DNA of 64,000 bases. Origin: Streptomyces sp. FIT100. GTDB lineage: Bacteria; Actinomycetota; Actinomycetes; Streptomycetales; Streptomycetaceae. This document shows, piece after piece, positions 42,730-54,330 of this stretch; the stretch's first letter is position 1, and each line of letters starts with the position of its first letter. The position numbers were made by a program, and so were the translations under genes. The DNA is taken from contig NZ_CP075715.1 of assembly GCF_024584805.1 (NCBI RefSeq), positions 5,448,526 through 5,512,525 of the forward strand, in the 5' to 3' direction. Under the pieces are notes generated by a model. It worked only from the letters and a program-made list of their open reading frames with translations, was not told the DNA's origin and did no database searches.

Positions 42730-43221
42730 GTGTCAGGCGCGTCCGGCCGGGTGCTCGTTGTCGATGACAACAGGGTTATTCGGCAGCTGATCAGGGTCAA
42801 TCTCGAGCTGGAGGGCTTCGAGGTCGTGACCGCGGCCGATGGTGCCGAGTGCCTGGACGTCGTGCATCGGGTGAGGCCGGATGTGATCACGCTCGATGTG
42901 GTGATGCCGCGGCTCGACGGGCTGCGGACCGCCGCGCGGTTGCGGGCGGATCCGCGGACCAGGAAGGTGCCCGTCGCGATCATCAGCGCGTGTACGCAGT
43001 ACGAGGTGGAGGCCGGGATCGCCGCCGGGGCGGACGCGTTTCTCGCGAAGCCCTTCGAGCCGGCCGAGCTGGTCAGGCTCGTGCGGAGGCTGATGCACCG
43101 GGAGCGCAACGGCGAGCGTGGTGAGCACTGCGACCGCGGTGAGCGCGGTGATCACGGGGAGGGGCCGCCGTCCGTGGACGGCAGGCAAGGTGCCGGGCGG
43201 GCGGGGAGCGCCCGGGGCTGA
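42730..43221 (+). CDS. Single-domain response regulator (CheY-like)
   Basis: 163 aa. The receiver domain occupies residues 7-125: acidic pair VLVVDDNRVIRQL, phospho-acceptor aspartate in DVITLDVVMPRLDG, Thr/Ser in VAIISACT and lysine in AFLAKPFEP. No output domain follows, only a basic and Gly-rich tail with RGERGDHGEG repeats. It could act through protein-protein contacts or as a phosphate sink. It might be an orphan partner for the histidine kinase at 7222-8628, but distance makes that speculative. GTG 42730 appears leaderless; a TTG 18 codons upstream is the alternative. Confidence 0.85.
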   Translation: MSGASGRVLVVDDNRVIRQLIRVNLELEGFEVVTAADGAECLDVVHRVRPDVITLDVVMPRLDGLRTAARLRADPRTRKVPVAIISACTQYEVEAGIAAGADAFLAKPFEPAELVRLVRRLMHRERNGERGEHCDRGERGDHGEGPPSVDGRQGAGRAGSARG

Positions 43222-43264
43222 CCGCATGGCGGAATCGGTTAGCGATCACACCCCCTTCCTCCCA

Positions 43265-43270
43265 TACGCT
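43265..43270 (+). promoter_or_regulatory. Probable -10 box giving a leaderless argS-like mRNA
   Basis: TACGCT matches TANNNT and lies six bases before GTG 43277, with no Shine-Dalgarno sequence between. It is the second such arrangement within 600 bp. Confidence 0.45.
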
Positions 43271-43276
43271 GGACCC

Positions 43277-44347
43277 GTGACCCCCGCAGATCTCACCTGT
43301 ACCGTTCTGGGCGCCGTGCGCCGTGCGGTCGAGGAGGGTGCCCTCGGGGGAGCCGTGGCGGTGCCGGACCGGGTCAAGGTCGAGCGGCCCCGGCCCGGTG
43401 GCAGTGGGGACTACGCGACCAACGCCGCGCTACGGCTCGCCCGCGAGGCGCGGCTGCCGGCGCGTGAGGTCGCCGAGGTGCTCTCCGCGGAGCTGACGCG
43501 GCATCCGGGGATCGCCGGGGTCGAGATCACCGGACCCGGGTTTCTGAACATCACGCTGGCACGTGGCTCGCGGGACGCGCTCGTGCGCGACACCCTCACG
43601 AACATCCTGACGAGCGGCAGCGGTTACGGGCACGGCCGCGCCCTGAGCGGCCAGGTCATCGAGCTCCGCCACCGGGCCGAGGTCCGCGCCGCGGTCACCG
43701 CCGATGCCGTGCGCAGGCTGCTGGAGGCGCAGGGCGCCCTCGTACGCATCGACGCGTACGGCGACGAGGCGGCCGGCCCCGCACCCACCCCGACCCCCGC
43801 GGCCGGTCCCACCTCCACCGTCGCGTACGAGCCGAGCCCCGTCCCCGCCGGCGCCACCGCCCACGAACTGGACCGCCGGTTCGGGACCGACGCCACCCGC
43901 TGGGCGCTTCTGCGGGCCGCCGCGCACGACCGGCCTCGGCTCGACGACGGGCTCCTCGTACAGAAGGAGAGCAACCCCTTCTTCCTCGTGCGCTACGCCC
44001 ACGCACGCAGCCGGGCGCTGGTCCGTGCCGCCACACGGCTCGGCATCACCGCCGGGTACGAGGAGGACGCCGCCGCCCTCGGCGACCACCCCGCCCTCCT
44101 CGACGTCCTCGGCGACCACCCCGCCGTCCTCGCCTCCGCTGCCCGGCTGCGCGCCCCCGACCGGGTCGCCCGCCATCTGGAGACCACGGCCGACGCCTTC
44201 CTCGGCTTCCAGCACACCGTGCTGCCCGTAGGCGACGAGAAACCCTCGGCCGCCCACCGCTCCCGGCTCGCCCTCGCCGAAGCCGCCGGGACGGTGCTGG
44301 CCGGTGGCCTGTCCCTGCTCGGCATCAGCGCACCCGAATACCTGTAG
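43277..44347 (+). CDS. Arginyl-tRNA-synthetase-like protein without catalytic core
   Basis: 356 aa against about 580 for a full ArgRS. Residues 1-120 match the N-terminal Add-1 domain ([20 protein letters not shown], then [10 protein letters not shown]). From about 190 the sequence matches the C-terminal part ([11 protein letters not shown], then [23 protein letters not shown]) including the DALR anticodon-binding helices. The Rossmann catalytic domain with HIGH and KMSK is almost wholly missing, replaced by a short remnant and a Pro/Thr linker. It cannot aminoacylate. It stands 14 bp before lysA, echoing the argS-lysA operon of corynebacteria, so a regulatory role in lysine or arginine metabolism is possible. 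Confidence 0.85.
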   Translation: MTPADLTCTVLGAVRRAVEEGALGGAVAVPDRVKVERPRPGGSGDYATNAALRLAREARLPAREVAEVLSAELTRHPGIAGVEITGPGFLNITLARGSRDALVRDTLTNILTSGSGYGHGRALSGQVIELRHRAEVRAAVTADAVRRLLEAQGALVRIDAYGDEAAGPAPTPTPAAGPTSTVAYEPSPVPAGATAHELDRRFGTDATRWALLRAAAHDRPRLDDGLLVQKESNPFFLVRYAHARSRALVRAATRLGITAGYEEDAAALGDHPALLDVLGDHPAVLASAARLRAPDRVARHLETTADAFLGFQHTVLPVGDEKPSAAHRSRLALAEAAGTVLAGGLSLLGISAPEYL

Positions 44348-44361
44348 GTGAGAGAGACAGC

Positions 44362-45753
44362 ATGAGCCGTTCCGCGCATCCCGCCGGGCCCCGTCACGGA
44401 GACGTCCTGCCCGAGGGCCACTACGCCGCCCCGCCCGCCGATCTGAACGTCCTGGACCCGAAGGTCTGGGCGCGCACCGTCACTCGGAACGGGGACGGGG
44501 CCGTCACCGTCGGCGGGCTGGACGTGGCCCGGCTCGCCGAGGAGTTCGGCACCCCCGCGTACGTACTGGACGAGGACGACTTCCGCGCCCGCTGCCGGGC
44601 CTGGGCCGACGCCTTCGGCAAGGACGCCGATGTCTTCTACGCCGGGAAGGCGTTCCTCAGCCGCGCCGTCGTGCGCTGGCTGAAGGAGGAGGGGCTCAAT
44701 CTGGACGTGTGCTCCGGGGGCGAGCTCACCACCGCCCTCGACGCCGGAATGCCCGCAGAGCGGATCGCCTTCCACGGGAACAACAAGAGCGCGGAGGAGA
44801 TCCACCGGGCGGTCGAGGCGGGTGTCGGGCGGATCGTCCTCGACTCCTTCCAGGAGATCGTCCGCGTCGCGCACATCGCCCAGTCGCTCGGCATGCGCCA
44901 GCGGGTGCAGATCCGGGTCACCGTCGGGGTCGAGGCGCACACCCACGAGTTCATCGCCACCGCGCACGAGGACCAGAAGTTCGGGCTCGCGCTGGCCGGC
45001 GGGCAGGCGGCCGAGGCCGTCCGCCGCGCCCTCCAGCTCGACGGCCTGGAGCTCATCGGTATCCACTCGCACATCGGCTCGCAGATCTTCGACACCTCCG
45101 GCTTCGAGGTGGCCGCCCACCGGGTCGTCGGTCTGCTCAAGGCGATCCGGGACGAGCACGGCGTCGAGCTGCCCGAGATCGACCTCGGCGGCGGCCTCGG
45201 TATCGCGTACACCTCCGACGACGACCCGCGCGAGCCGCACGAGATCGCCAAGGCGCTCAGCGAGATCGTCACCCGGGAGTGCGAGGCGGCCGGCCTGCGC
45301 ACGCCGCGTATCTCCGTCGAGCCCGGGCGTGCGGTCGTCGGGCCCACCGCCTTCACCCTCTACGAGGTCGGCACGATCAAGCAGCTCGAAGGGCTGCGTA
45401 CGTACGTCAGCGTCGACGGCGGCATGTCCGACAACATCCGCACCGCGCTGTACGACGCCGAGTACAGCGTCGCGCTCGTCTCGCGCACGAGCGACGCCGA
45501 ACCGATGCTCGTCCGTGTCGTCGGCAAGCACTGCGAGAGCGGCGACATCGTCGTACGCGACGCCTTCCTGCCCGCCGACCTGGCGCCCGGCGACCTGATC
45601 GCGGTGCCCGCGACCGGCGCGTACTGCCGCTCGATGGCGAGCAACTACAACCACGCACTCCGCCCGCCCGTCGTCGCGGTCCGCGACGGCGAGGCCCGGG
45701 TGATCGTCCGGCGCGAGACGGAGGAAGATCTCCTGCGTCTCGATGTCGGCTAA
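44362..45753 (+). CDS. lysA: Diaminopimelate decarboxylase
   Basis: 463-aa fold-type III PLP enzyme that converts meso-diaminopimelate to L-lysine. The PLP lysine lies in [10 protein letters not shown] (about residue 94), the glycine loop in [12 protein letters not shown], and the substrate motifs in EPGRAVVGP and [10 protein letters not shown]. The N-terminal 50-residue extension is usual for actinobacteria. The ATG has GAGAGAG upstream and the gene follows the ArgRS-like gene by 14 bp, so they form an operon. Confidence 0.96.
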   Translation: MSRSAHPAGPRHGDVLPEGHYAAPPADLNVLDPKVWARTVTRNGDGAVTVGGLDVARLAEEFGTPAYVLDEDDFRARCRAWADAFGKDADVFYAGKAFLSRAVVRWLKEEGLNLDVCSGGELTTALDAGMPAERIAFHGNNKSAEEIHRAVEAGVGRIVLDSFQEIVRVAHIAQSLGMRQRVQIRVTVGVEAHTHEFIATAHEDQKFGLALAGGQAAEAVRRALQLDGLELIGIHSHIGSQIFDTSGFEVAAHRVVGLLKAIRDEHGVELPEIDLGGGLGIAYTSDDDPREPHEIAKALSEIVTRECEAAGLRTPRISVEPGRAVVGPTAFTLYEVGTIKQLEGLRTYVSVDGGMSDNIRTALYDAEYSVALVSRTSDAEPMLVRVVGKHCESGDIVVRDAFLPADLAPGDLIAVPATGAYCRSMASNYNHALRPPVVAVRDGEARVIVRRETEEDLLRLDVG

Positions 45754-45848
45754 TGAAATAAACGTCTCAGGATCCGGACAAAGCGCAGAAACGGCCGTCC
45801 GGTGAGTGAGACTGGTTCGCACCCTGCATGAGAACGAAACGAGGTCGG

Positions 45849-47150
45849 ATGATGCGTACGCGTCCGCTGAAGGTGGCGCTGCTGGGCTGTGGAGTGGTCG
45901 GCTCAGAGGTGGCGCGCATCATGACGACGCACGCCGACGACCTCGCCGCGCGGATCGGCGCCCCGGTGGAGCTCGCCGGGGTCGCCGTCCGCCGTCCCTC
46001 CAAGGTCCGCGAGGGCATCGACCGCTCGCTCGTCACCACCGACGCCAAAGGGCTCGTCTCGCGCGGCGACATCGACGTCGTGGTCGAGGTGATCGGCGGT
46101 ATCGAGCCCGCCCGCACCCTGATCACCACCGCGTTCGAGAACGGCGCCTCCGTCGTCTCCGCCAACAAGGCCCTGCTCGCCGAGGACGGTGCGACGCTCT
46201 ACGCCGCCGCCGAGAAACACGGCCGCGACCTCTACTACGAGGCCGCCGTCGCCGGCGCGATCCCGCTGATCAGGCCGCTGCGCGAGTCGCTCGCCGGCGA
46301 CAAGGTCAACCGGGTCCTGGGCATCGTCAACGGCACCACCAACTTCATCCTCGACAAGATGGACACCTCCGGGGCCGGCTACTCCGAGGCGCTCGACGAG
46401 GCCACCGCCCTCGGGTACGCGGAGGCCGACCCGACCGCCGACGTCGAGGGCTTCGACGCCGCCGCCAAGGCCGCGATCCTCGCCGGGATCGCCTTCCACA
46501 CCCGCGTCCGCCTCGACGACGTGTACCGCGAGGGCATGACCGAGGTCACCGCGGCCGACTTCGCCTCCGCCAGGCAGATGGGCTGCACCATCAAGCTGCT
46601 GGCGATCTGCGAGCGCGCCGCCGACGGCAGGTCCGTCACTGCCCGCGTCCACCCGGCGATGATCCCGCTCAGCCACCCGCTGGCCTCCGTCCGCGGGGCG
46701 TACAACGCGGTCTTCGTCGAGGCCGAGGCCGCCGGGCGGCTGATGTTCTACGGTCCCGGCGCCGGCGGTGCGCCGACCGCGTCCGCCGTGCTCGGCGACC
46801 TCGTCGCCGTCTGCCGCAACAAGCTCGCCGAGGCCACGGGACCGGGCGAGTCCGCGTACACGCAGCTGCCCGTCAGCCCCATGGGCGACGTCGTGACGCG
46901 GTACCACATCAGCCTCGACGTGGCCGACAAGCCGGGTGTGCTCGCCCAGGTCGCGACGGTCTTCGCCGAGCACGGCGTATCCATCGACACGGTGCGGCAG
47001 CAGGGCCGGCCGGACGGGGACGGCGAGGCGTCGCTCGTCGTCGTCACCCATCGCGCGCACGACGCCGCCCTCTCCGGGACGGTCGAGGCGCTGCGCAATC
47101 TCGACACCGTGCGTGGTGTCGCCAGCATCATGCGGGTTGAAGGAGAGTAA
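45849..47150 (+). CDS. hom: Homoserine dehydrogenase
   Basis: 433 aa. NAD(P) motif VALLGCGVVGSEVAR at the N-terminus, catalytic region VNGTTNFILDKM with ADPTADVEGFDAAAKAAIL, and a C-terminal ACT domain (YHISLDVADKPGVLAQVATVFAEH) for threonine feedback. It reduces aspartate semialdehyde to homoserine. ATG 45849 is followed by a second ATG; GAGG lies just upstream. Six bases separate it from thrC, and its stop overlaps the thrC ribosome site. Confidence 0.96.
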   Translation: MMRTRPLKVALLGCGVVGSEVARIMTTHADDLAARIGAPVELAGVAVRRPSKVREGIDRSLVTTDAKGLVSRGDIDVVVEVIGGIEPARTLITTAFENGASVVSANKALLAEDGATLYAAAEKHGRDLYYEAAVAGAIPLIRPLRESLAGDKVNRVLGIVNGTTNFILDKMDTSGAGYSEALDEATALGYAEADPTADVEGFDAAAKAAILAGIAFHTRVRLDDVYREGMTEVTAADFASARQMGCTIKLLAICERAADGRSVTARVHPAMIPLSHPLASVRGAYNAVFVEAEAAGRLMFYGPGAGGAPTASAVLGDLVAVCRNKLAEATGPGESAYTQLPVSPMGDVVTRYHISLDVADKPGVLAQVATVFAEHGVSIDTVRQQGRPDGDGEASLVVVTHRAHDAALSGTVEALRNLDTVRGVASIMRVEGE

Positions 47151-47156
47151 CCACCC

Positions 47157-48224
47157 ATGAGCACTCGCACACACCAGTGGCGCGGAATCATCGAGGAGTA
47201 CCGGGACCGGCTTCCGGTGACCGACACGACGCCGGTCGTCACGCTCGGCGAGGGCGGTACGCCGCTCGTCCGTGCCCAGACCCTCTCCGAGGCCACGGGC
47301 TGTGAGGTGTTCCTCAAGGTCGAGGGTGCCAACCCGACCGGGTCCTTCAAGGACCGCGGCATGACCATGGCGATCACCAAGGCGAAGGAGGAGGGCGCCC
47401 AGGCGGTCATCTGCGCCTCCACCGGCAACACCTCCGCCTCGGCGGCGGCGTACGGCGGCCGGGCCGGAATGGTCTCCGCCGTGCTGATCCCGCAGGGCAA
47501 GATCGCGATGGGCAAGCTGGGGCAGGCGCTGGTGCACGGCGCGAAGATCCTCCAGGTCGACGGGAACTTCGACGACTGCCTGGTGCTGGCCCGCGGCCTC
47601 TCCGAGAACTACCCGGTGGCGCTGGTCAATTCGGTCAATCCCGTGCGCATCGAGGGCCAGAAGACGGCGGCGTTCGAGATCGTCGACGCGCTCGGCGACG
47701 CCCCCGACATCCATGTGCTGCCCGTCGGCAACGCCGGCAACATCACGGCGTACTGGAAGGGTTACAAGGAGTACGCCGCCGACTCGCTGGCCACGCACAC
47801 CCCGCGCATGTGGGGTTTCCAGGCGTCCGGCTCGGCGCCCATCGTGCGCGGCGAGGTCGTCAAGGACCCGTCGACGATCGCGACCGCGATCCGGATCGGC
47901 AACCCGGCCTCCTGGGAGTTCGCGCTCGCGGCCCGGGACGAATCGGGCGGCTTCATCGACGAGGTGACCGACCGTCAGATCCTGCGTGCCTACAAGCTGC
48001 TGGCCACACGCGAGGGCGTCTTCGTCGAGCCGGCATCGGCCGCCTCGGTGGCCGGCCTGCTGAAGGCCGCCGAAGAGGGCAGGGTCGACCGCGGCCAGAA
48101 GATCGTCTGCACGGTCACCGGCAACGGCCTCAAGGACCCCGACTGGGCGGTCGCCGGAGCGCCCCAGCCGGTCACGGTCCCGGTGGACGCCGCCGCCGCC
48201 GCGGAGCGGCTGGGGCTGGCATAG
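47157..48224 (+). CDS. thrC: Threonine synthase
   Basis: 355-aa PLP enzyme. The lysine lies in [14 protein letters not shown] (about residue 62), with [15 protein letters not shown] and the phosphate loop [13 protein letters not shown]. It makes L-threonine from O-phosphohomoserine. The short form without the long N-terminal domain is usual in actinobacteria. GGAGAG overlapping the hom stop codon shows translational coupling with hom. Confidence 0.96.
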   Translation: MSTRTHQWRGIIEEYRDRLPVTDTTPVVTLGEGGTPLVRAQTLSEATGCEVFLKVEGANPTGSFKDRGMTMAITKAKEEGAQAVICASTGNTSASAAAYGGRAGMVSAVLIPQGKIAMGKLGQALVHGAKILQVDGNFDDCLVLARGLSENYPVALVNSVNPVRIEGQKTAAFEIVDALGDAPDIHVLPVGNAGNITAYWKGYKEYAADSLATHTPRMWGFQASGSAPIVRGEVVKDPSTIATAIRIGNPASWEFALAARDESGGFIDEVTDRQILRAYKLLATREGVFVEPASAASVAGLLKAAEEGRVDRGQKIVCTVTGNGLKDPDWAVAGAPQPVTVPVDAAAAAERLGLA

Positions 48225-48641
48225 GGGCTCGCGCCGGCACAGGCAGAGGCACAGGCACAGCACAGGCGCAGGCACGCGGCGCCGGACGCGTACGCGACCT
48301 CGTACGCGTCCCGGCCCCGCCGCGCACGCCGTACCGGGCCGTCGTACCCACCCGCAGTACCCACCCGCCGTACACGCCGGCGGCTACGTCTCCCACGGCC
48401 GACGCCTCGGATGGCCGATGCCTCCCATGACGGTACAAAGAGGCATGGCGGGAGTGCGACACGCATCATGCGCCCTCCATGCGCCCTATGTCGCCGCAGA
48501 ACCTTCCTTCGATAAGCTGTACTGACCCGCCCCGCCGCAATCGCCGCGGTGCTGCCGCCGTTGCGGCCCCCGGGTCTTCCCGTATCCCCGCATCTCGTCC
48601 CGTATCCCGCACGGATCAGAACCAAGGAGTGTCGTCGAGCG
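48225..48641 (+). other. Intergenic region between thrC and thrB
   Basis: 417 bp without a convincing gene. The first part has GGCACAG/AGGCACAG short repeats. The middle has two GTACCCACCCGC units near 48344-48370. TAAGCT at 48513-48518 is a plausible -10 box, which would give thrB its own promoter. No terminator hairpin of note was found. Confidence 0.5.
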
Positions 48642-49559
48642 ATGGCCGGTCCCGCGTTCCGCGCCGCCGCCGTCCGGGTGCGCGTCCCCGCCACCAGCGC
48701 CAATCTCGGGCCGGGCTTCGATGCCCTCGGCCTCTCGCTGGGGCTGTACGACGACGTCGTCGTCCGGGTCGCGGACTCCGGGCTGCACATCGACATCGCC
48801 GGTGAGGGCGCCGACACGCTGCCCCGCGACGAGGGTCACCTGCTCGTACGCTCGCTGCGCACCGCCTTCGACCTGCTCGGCGGGCAGCCGCGCGGCCTCG
48901 AGGTCGTCTGCGCCAACCGCATTCCGCACGGGCGCGGCCTCGGCTCGTCCTCCGCCGCCATCTGCGCAGGCATCGTCGCCGCCCGCGCGGTGACGATAGG
49001 CGGCGACGCCCGGCTCGACGACGCGGCGCTGCTGGAGCTCGCCACCGAGATCGAGGGGCACCCTGACAATGTCGCCGCCTGTCTTCTCGGCGGCTTCACT
49101 CTTGCCTGGACCGAGTCCGGTGCGGCGCGCGCGATCAGGATGGACCCGTCCGATTCCATCGTTCCGGTGGTTTTCGTCCCCTCGAAGCCGGTGCTCACCG
49201 AGACCGCCCGCGGACTGCTTCCGCGCACGGTCCCGCACGTCGACGCCGCCGTCAACGCGGGCCGCGCGGCACTGCTCGTCGAGGCGCTGACCAGGCGCCC
49301 CGAGCTGCTGCTGCCGGCCACCGAGGACCGCCTCCACCAGGACTACCGAGCCCCGGCGATGCCGGAGAGCCTGGCCCTGGTCAACCGACTGCGCGCGGAC
49401 GGCGTCCCCGCGGTCATCTCCGGCGCGGGCCCCACGGTGCTCGCGCTGGTCGAGGACGGTGCGGCCGACAAGGTCGCACGGCTGGCAGGCGAGGGCTGGG
49501 CGGCGAACAGGCTGACCCTCGACGCCACGGGGGCGAGCGTTCTGCCGCTCGGCTCGTAG
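48642..49559 (+). CDS. thrB: Homoserine kinase
   Basis: 305-aa GHMP kinase. The start region RVRVPATSANLGPGFDALGL, the ATP motif IPHGRGLGSSSAAICAG (about residue 90) and the C-terminal VISGAGPTVLAL are all present. It phosphorylates homoserine for ThrC. ATG 48642 is chosen by homology of the N-terminus; AAGGAG lies a rather long 12 bp upstream. It has its own intergenic region rather than being coupled to thrC. Confidence 0.95.
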   Translation: MAGPAFRAAAVRVRVPATSANLGPGFDALGLSLGLYDDVVVRVADSGLHIDIAGEGADTLPRDEGHLLVRSLRTAFDLLGGQPRGLEVVCANRIPHGRGLGSSSAAICAGIVAARAVTIGGDARLDDAALLELATEIEGHPDNVAACLLGGFTLAWTESGAARAIRMDPSDSIVPVVFVPSKPVLTETARGLLPRTVPHVDAAVNAGRAALLVEALTRRPELLLPATEDRLHQDYRAPAMPESLALVNRLRADGVPAVISGAGPTVLALVEDGAADKVARLAGEGWAANRLTLDATGASVLPLGS

Positions 49560-49587
49560 CGACACGGGATTGCCGGTGATGGAGAGG

Positions 49588-49615
49588 GGGAATGTTTGTT
49601 GGAGCCGGTAGTGTT
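49588..49615 (+). promoter_or_regulatory. SigR-like (ECF) promoter candidate for rho
   Basis: GGGAAT at 49588-49593, 19 bases, then GTT at 49613-49615. This matches the GGGAAT-N18-nGTT form of SigR-type thiol-stress promoters. It would give rho a leader of about 320 nt. Confidence 0.4.
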
Positions 49616-49941
49616 AACCTCAAGTACGCAGCCCACATTCTTGTGGTGCGGTGCTTTGTGTCCCCATCCGGGACCACCCATTCTTCCGGGAGCCTCCCCA
49701 ACTGCCTGAGCAGCCTGCCTGAGCAGTTTCGAGCCCGCTCCGGAACCGGCACGAAACCCCTCGCTTCACCAGGAGAGGGCCGAGCAGGGGGAACTCGGGC
49801 CGGACCTTGCACGTACATCTCTTCCGCCGTATCCCGGCGGGACCACCGCCCCGGCACGGTTCGCAACCAAGGACCGCCGTCGGACAGCACAACCGGTCGC
49901 CGAGCCAGAAGGCCGACGTCCGCTCCAGGGAAGGACCCTTC

Positions 49942-51978
<2,037 letters not shown>

Positions 51979-51999
51979 CGCCGTAGCGAAGGCACTGTG

Positions 52000-52036
52000 A
52001 ACCGCCCCTGTCACACCGGTGACGGGGGCGGTTTCG
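52000..52036 (+). terminator. Rho-independent-type terminator after rho
   Basis: AACCGCCCC and GTCAC on the left pair with GTGAC and GGGGCGGTT on the right, and TTTCGCGTT follows. It starts 22 bp after the rho stop codon. Confidence 0.75.
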
Positions 52037-52248
52037 CGTTGTACGATCAGCGAGTTGCACGTGGGGGGGAACGTATTTTCTGAATACGCCCACTGAGTTG
52101 AGCGGAGTCATGCCCGGACACGGTCCGGCGGGCTCCGCTTTCGCGATCGGTCAGGAACCGATCCCCGTCGGGACCGGTCGGGACCGGTCGGATCCGTCAG
52201 TGGAGCTCTTCTCTCCCTCGAGCGCACCTACATCGATGGGAGAACTGA

Positions 52249-54057
52249 GTGACAGCTCACAGAAGGGTGCGAACGGCCCTTCCCGCGGCCGCCGCCGCGC
52301 TCGCGCTGGGCGGCGCGGTGCTGACGGCCGTACCGGCTCAGGCGGCGGAATCCCCGCTGCCGCAGCGGCAGGCCGGCCAGGAACGTCCGGCACCCGCTTC
52401 GCAGGCCGAACTCCAGGCCCGCGTCGACGGCGTGAAGGCCGTGTTCCAGAACGACGCCCAGCAGAACGGCGGTTCCGCGAAGTCCGGGAAGTCTGCGGAA
52501 GGCGCCACCGGCGACACCTCCACCGCGCCCGGCCGCACGGGCTCGGCCGACCCGAAGGTCATCGGCGGTGTCGACGCGTCGATCAGCGAGGCACCGTGGA
52601 TGGTGCAGCTGTACTACTTCGACGACCACGGCAACACCGACCCGGTCGATGACGAGGGCTACTTCTGCGGAGGCACGCTGGTCGCCCCCGCCAAGGTCCT
52701 CACGGCCGCGCACTGCGTCTCCGGCCTGGACTGGACGAAGCACGGCACGGTCATCGGCGGCACCGAGAAGCTCTTCACCTCGGGTGAGGGTGCGGCGGTC
52801 GGTGTCTGGCGCCAGTGGCAGAACCCGGGGTACAGCGACGCCACGCTCAAGGGCGACGTCGCCGTGCTCACGCTCACCGACACGCTGTCGGACAAGCTAC
52901 CGGTCAACAAGACCCTGCTGCCGACGCCGAGCACCAACACGGCGTCGTACGCGCCCGGTACGCCCGGCACCGTCTACGGGTGGGGGCGCACCAGCTCCAC
53001 CAGCGACGACATCTCGCAGACGCTCAAGAAGGCGACCATTCCGGTCCAGTCGGATTCGGCGTGCACGTCCGTCTACGGCAGCGAGTTCGTCCCCGGCCAG
53101 ATGCTGTGCGCGGGCAATCCGGCCAGCGGCCAGGACTCGGGCACCATCTCGCCGTGCAACGGCGACTCGGGCGGTCCGCTCGTCGTCAACGGGCGCATCG
53201 CGGGTGTCGTGTCATGGGGCGTGCAGGACTGCGTCGCCACCGGCGCCCGCAGTGTCTTCGCGAAGACCAGCACCTTCGCCGGTCTGATCAACCCGCGCAT
53301 CGACGACGCCAACGTCAACTTCGACGACAAGGCCGACCTGTTCACCAGGGCGTCGACGGGCGAGGGCTTCGCCTACATGTCCCGTGGCACCTCGCTCGGC
53401 GACCGGGTGTCGCTGGGTGACTGGCGCGGGATCAACCTGGTCCGCCAGGCCGATCTGAACCGGGACTACTACCAGGACTTCGTCTTCCGCACCGACGGTG
53501 GCGAGCTGTGGTGGTGGGGGTACGACGCTGCCCAGGACGCCTACACCGACCACCGCATCGGCTCGGGCTGGGGCAGCTTCCGGAACATCGCCGTCACCGG
53601 TGACGTCACCGGCGACGGGTTCGCCGACATCACCGCGAACGACTCGGCGGGCACGCTCTGGCTGTGGACGGGTCTCGGCAACGGCACCTTCAACAGCAAG
53701 AAGAAGATCGGCGTCGGCTGGAGCACCTACCAGGTGTACGGCAAGGGCGACTACAGCGGTGACGGATGGCCGGACCTGCTGGCCCGGGACGCACAGGCGC
53801 GCCTGTGGGTCTACAAGGGCACGGGCAACGCGGGCTCCCCGTTCTCCGCTCGGGTCCAGGTCGGCCACGGCTGGAATTTCACCGCCTACGCCACGACCGG
53901 TGACCTGACCGGTGACGGCCGTGCGGACTTCATGGTCCGCGACTCGTCCGGCTACCTGTGGGCGTACAAGGGGACGGGCTCGGCATCGGCCCCGTTCGCG
54001 CTCGCGCAGCGGGTCAAGGTCGGTACCGGCTGGAAGTCGTACGGCCTCTTCGGCTGA
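52249..54057 (+). CDS. Secreted trypsin-like serine protease with C-terminal FG-GAP/VCBS-like repeats
   Basis: 602 aa from GTG 52249 (GGGAGAA). The signal peptide ends VPAQA. After a propeptide-like Gln/Ala/Gly region, the S1 domain starts VIGGVDASISEAPW. Its triad is His in LTAAHCVSG, Asp in DVAVLTLTD and Ser in CNGDSGGPLVV. The last 230 residues are repeats with VTGDVTGDGFADI, KGDYSGDGWPDLLARD and DLTGDGRADFMVRD, calcium-binding propeller-type modules seen in many streptomycete secreted proteases. It acts outside the cell, and the natural substrate is unknown. The upstream gap 52037-52248 holds its promoter. Confidence 0.93.
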   Translation: MTAHRRVRTALPAAAAALALGGAVLTAVPAQAAESPLPQRQAGQERPAPASQAELQARVDGVKAVFQNDAQQNGGSAKSGKSAEGATGDTSTAPGRTGSADPKVIGGVDASISEAPWMVQLYYFDDHGNTDPVDDEGYFCGGTLVAPAKVLTAAHCVSGLDWTKHGTVIGGTEKLFTSGEGAAVGVWRQWQNPGYSDATLKGDVAVLTLTDTLSDKLPVNKTLLPTPSTNTASYAPGTPGTVYGWGRTSSTSDDISQTLKKATIPVQSDSACTSVYGSEFVPGQMLCAGNPASGQDSGTISPCNGDSGGPLVVNGRIAGVVSWGVQDCVATGARSVFAKTSTFAGLINPRIDDANVNFDDKADLFTRASTGEGFAYMSRGTSLGDRVSLGDWRGINLVRQADLNRDYYQDFVFRTDGGELWWWGYDAAQDAYTDHRIGSGWGSFRNIAVTGDVTGDGFADITANDSAGTLWLWTGLGNGTFNSKKKIGVGWSTYQVYGKGDYSGDGWPDLLARDAQARLWVYKGTGNAGSPFSARVQVGHGWNFTAYATTGDLTGDGRADFMVRDSSGYLWAYKGTGSASAPFALAQRVKVGTGWKSYGLFG

Positions 54058-54147
54058 GCCGGAGGGTCCGTCGGGAGATCCCGGTCACAGGAACGGCCCG
54101 TGCGGGCGGCTCGGGAACCGGGACGAAACCGCAGGTGAAGCAAGGTC

Positions 54148-54187
54148 TGCGCCCACCGTGTCAGTCACGGTGGGCGCAGCTCTTTTC
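54148..54187 (+). terminator. Terminator after the protease gene
   Basis: TGCGCCCACCGTG and CACGGTGGGCGCA form a perfect 13-bp stem with a 5-nt loop, followed by GCTCTTTTCT. It lies in the 273-bp gap before the LCP gene, which otherwise shows no gene. Confidence 0.85.
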
Positions 54188-54330
54188 TCAGCGACTTCTC
54201 AGGACCCTGTGCAACCCTTCATGCCTCTCCGCCGTCTCACCAGTGGCGTAACAAAACTTGACAGGGTGGGCAAACCGTGCCTGAAAACGACGGCCGGGGG
54301 GCAACAGGACCTACGAGGGCTTGAGGAGAT

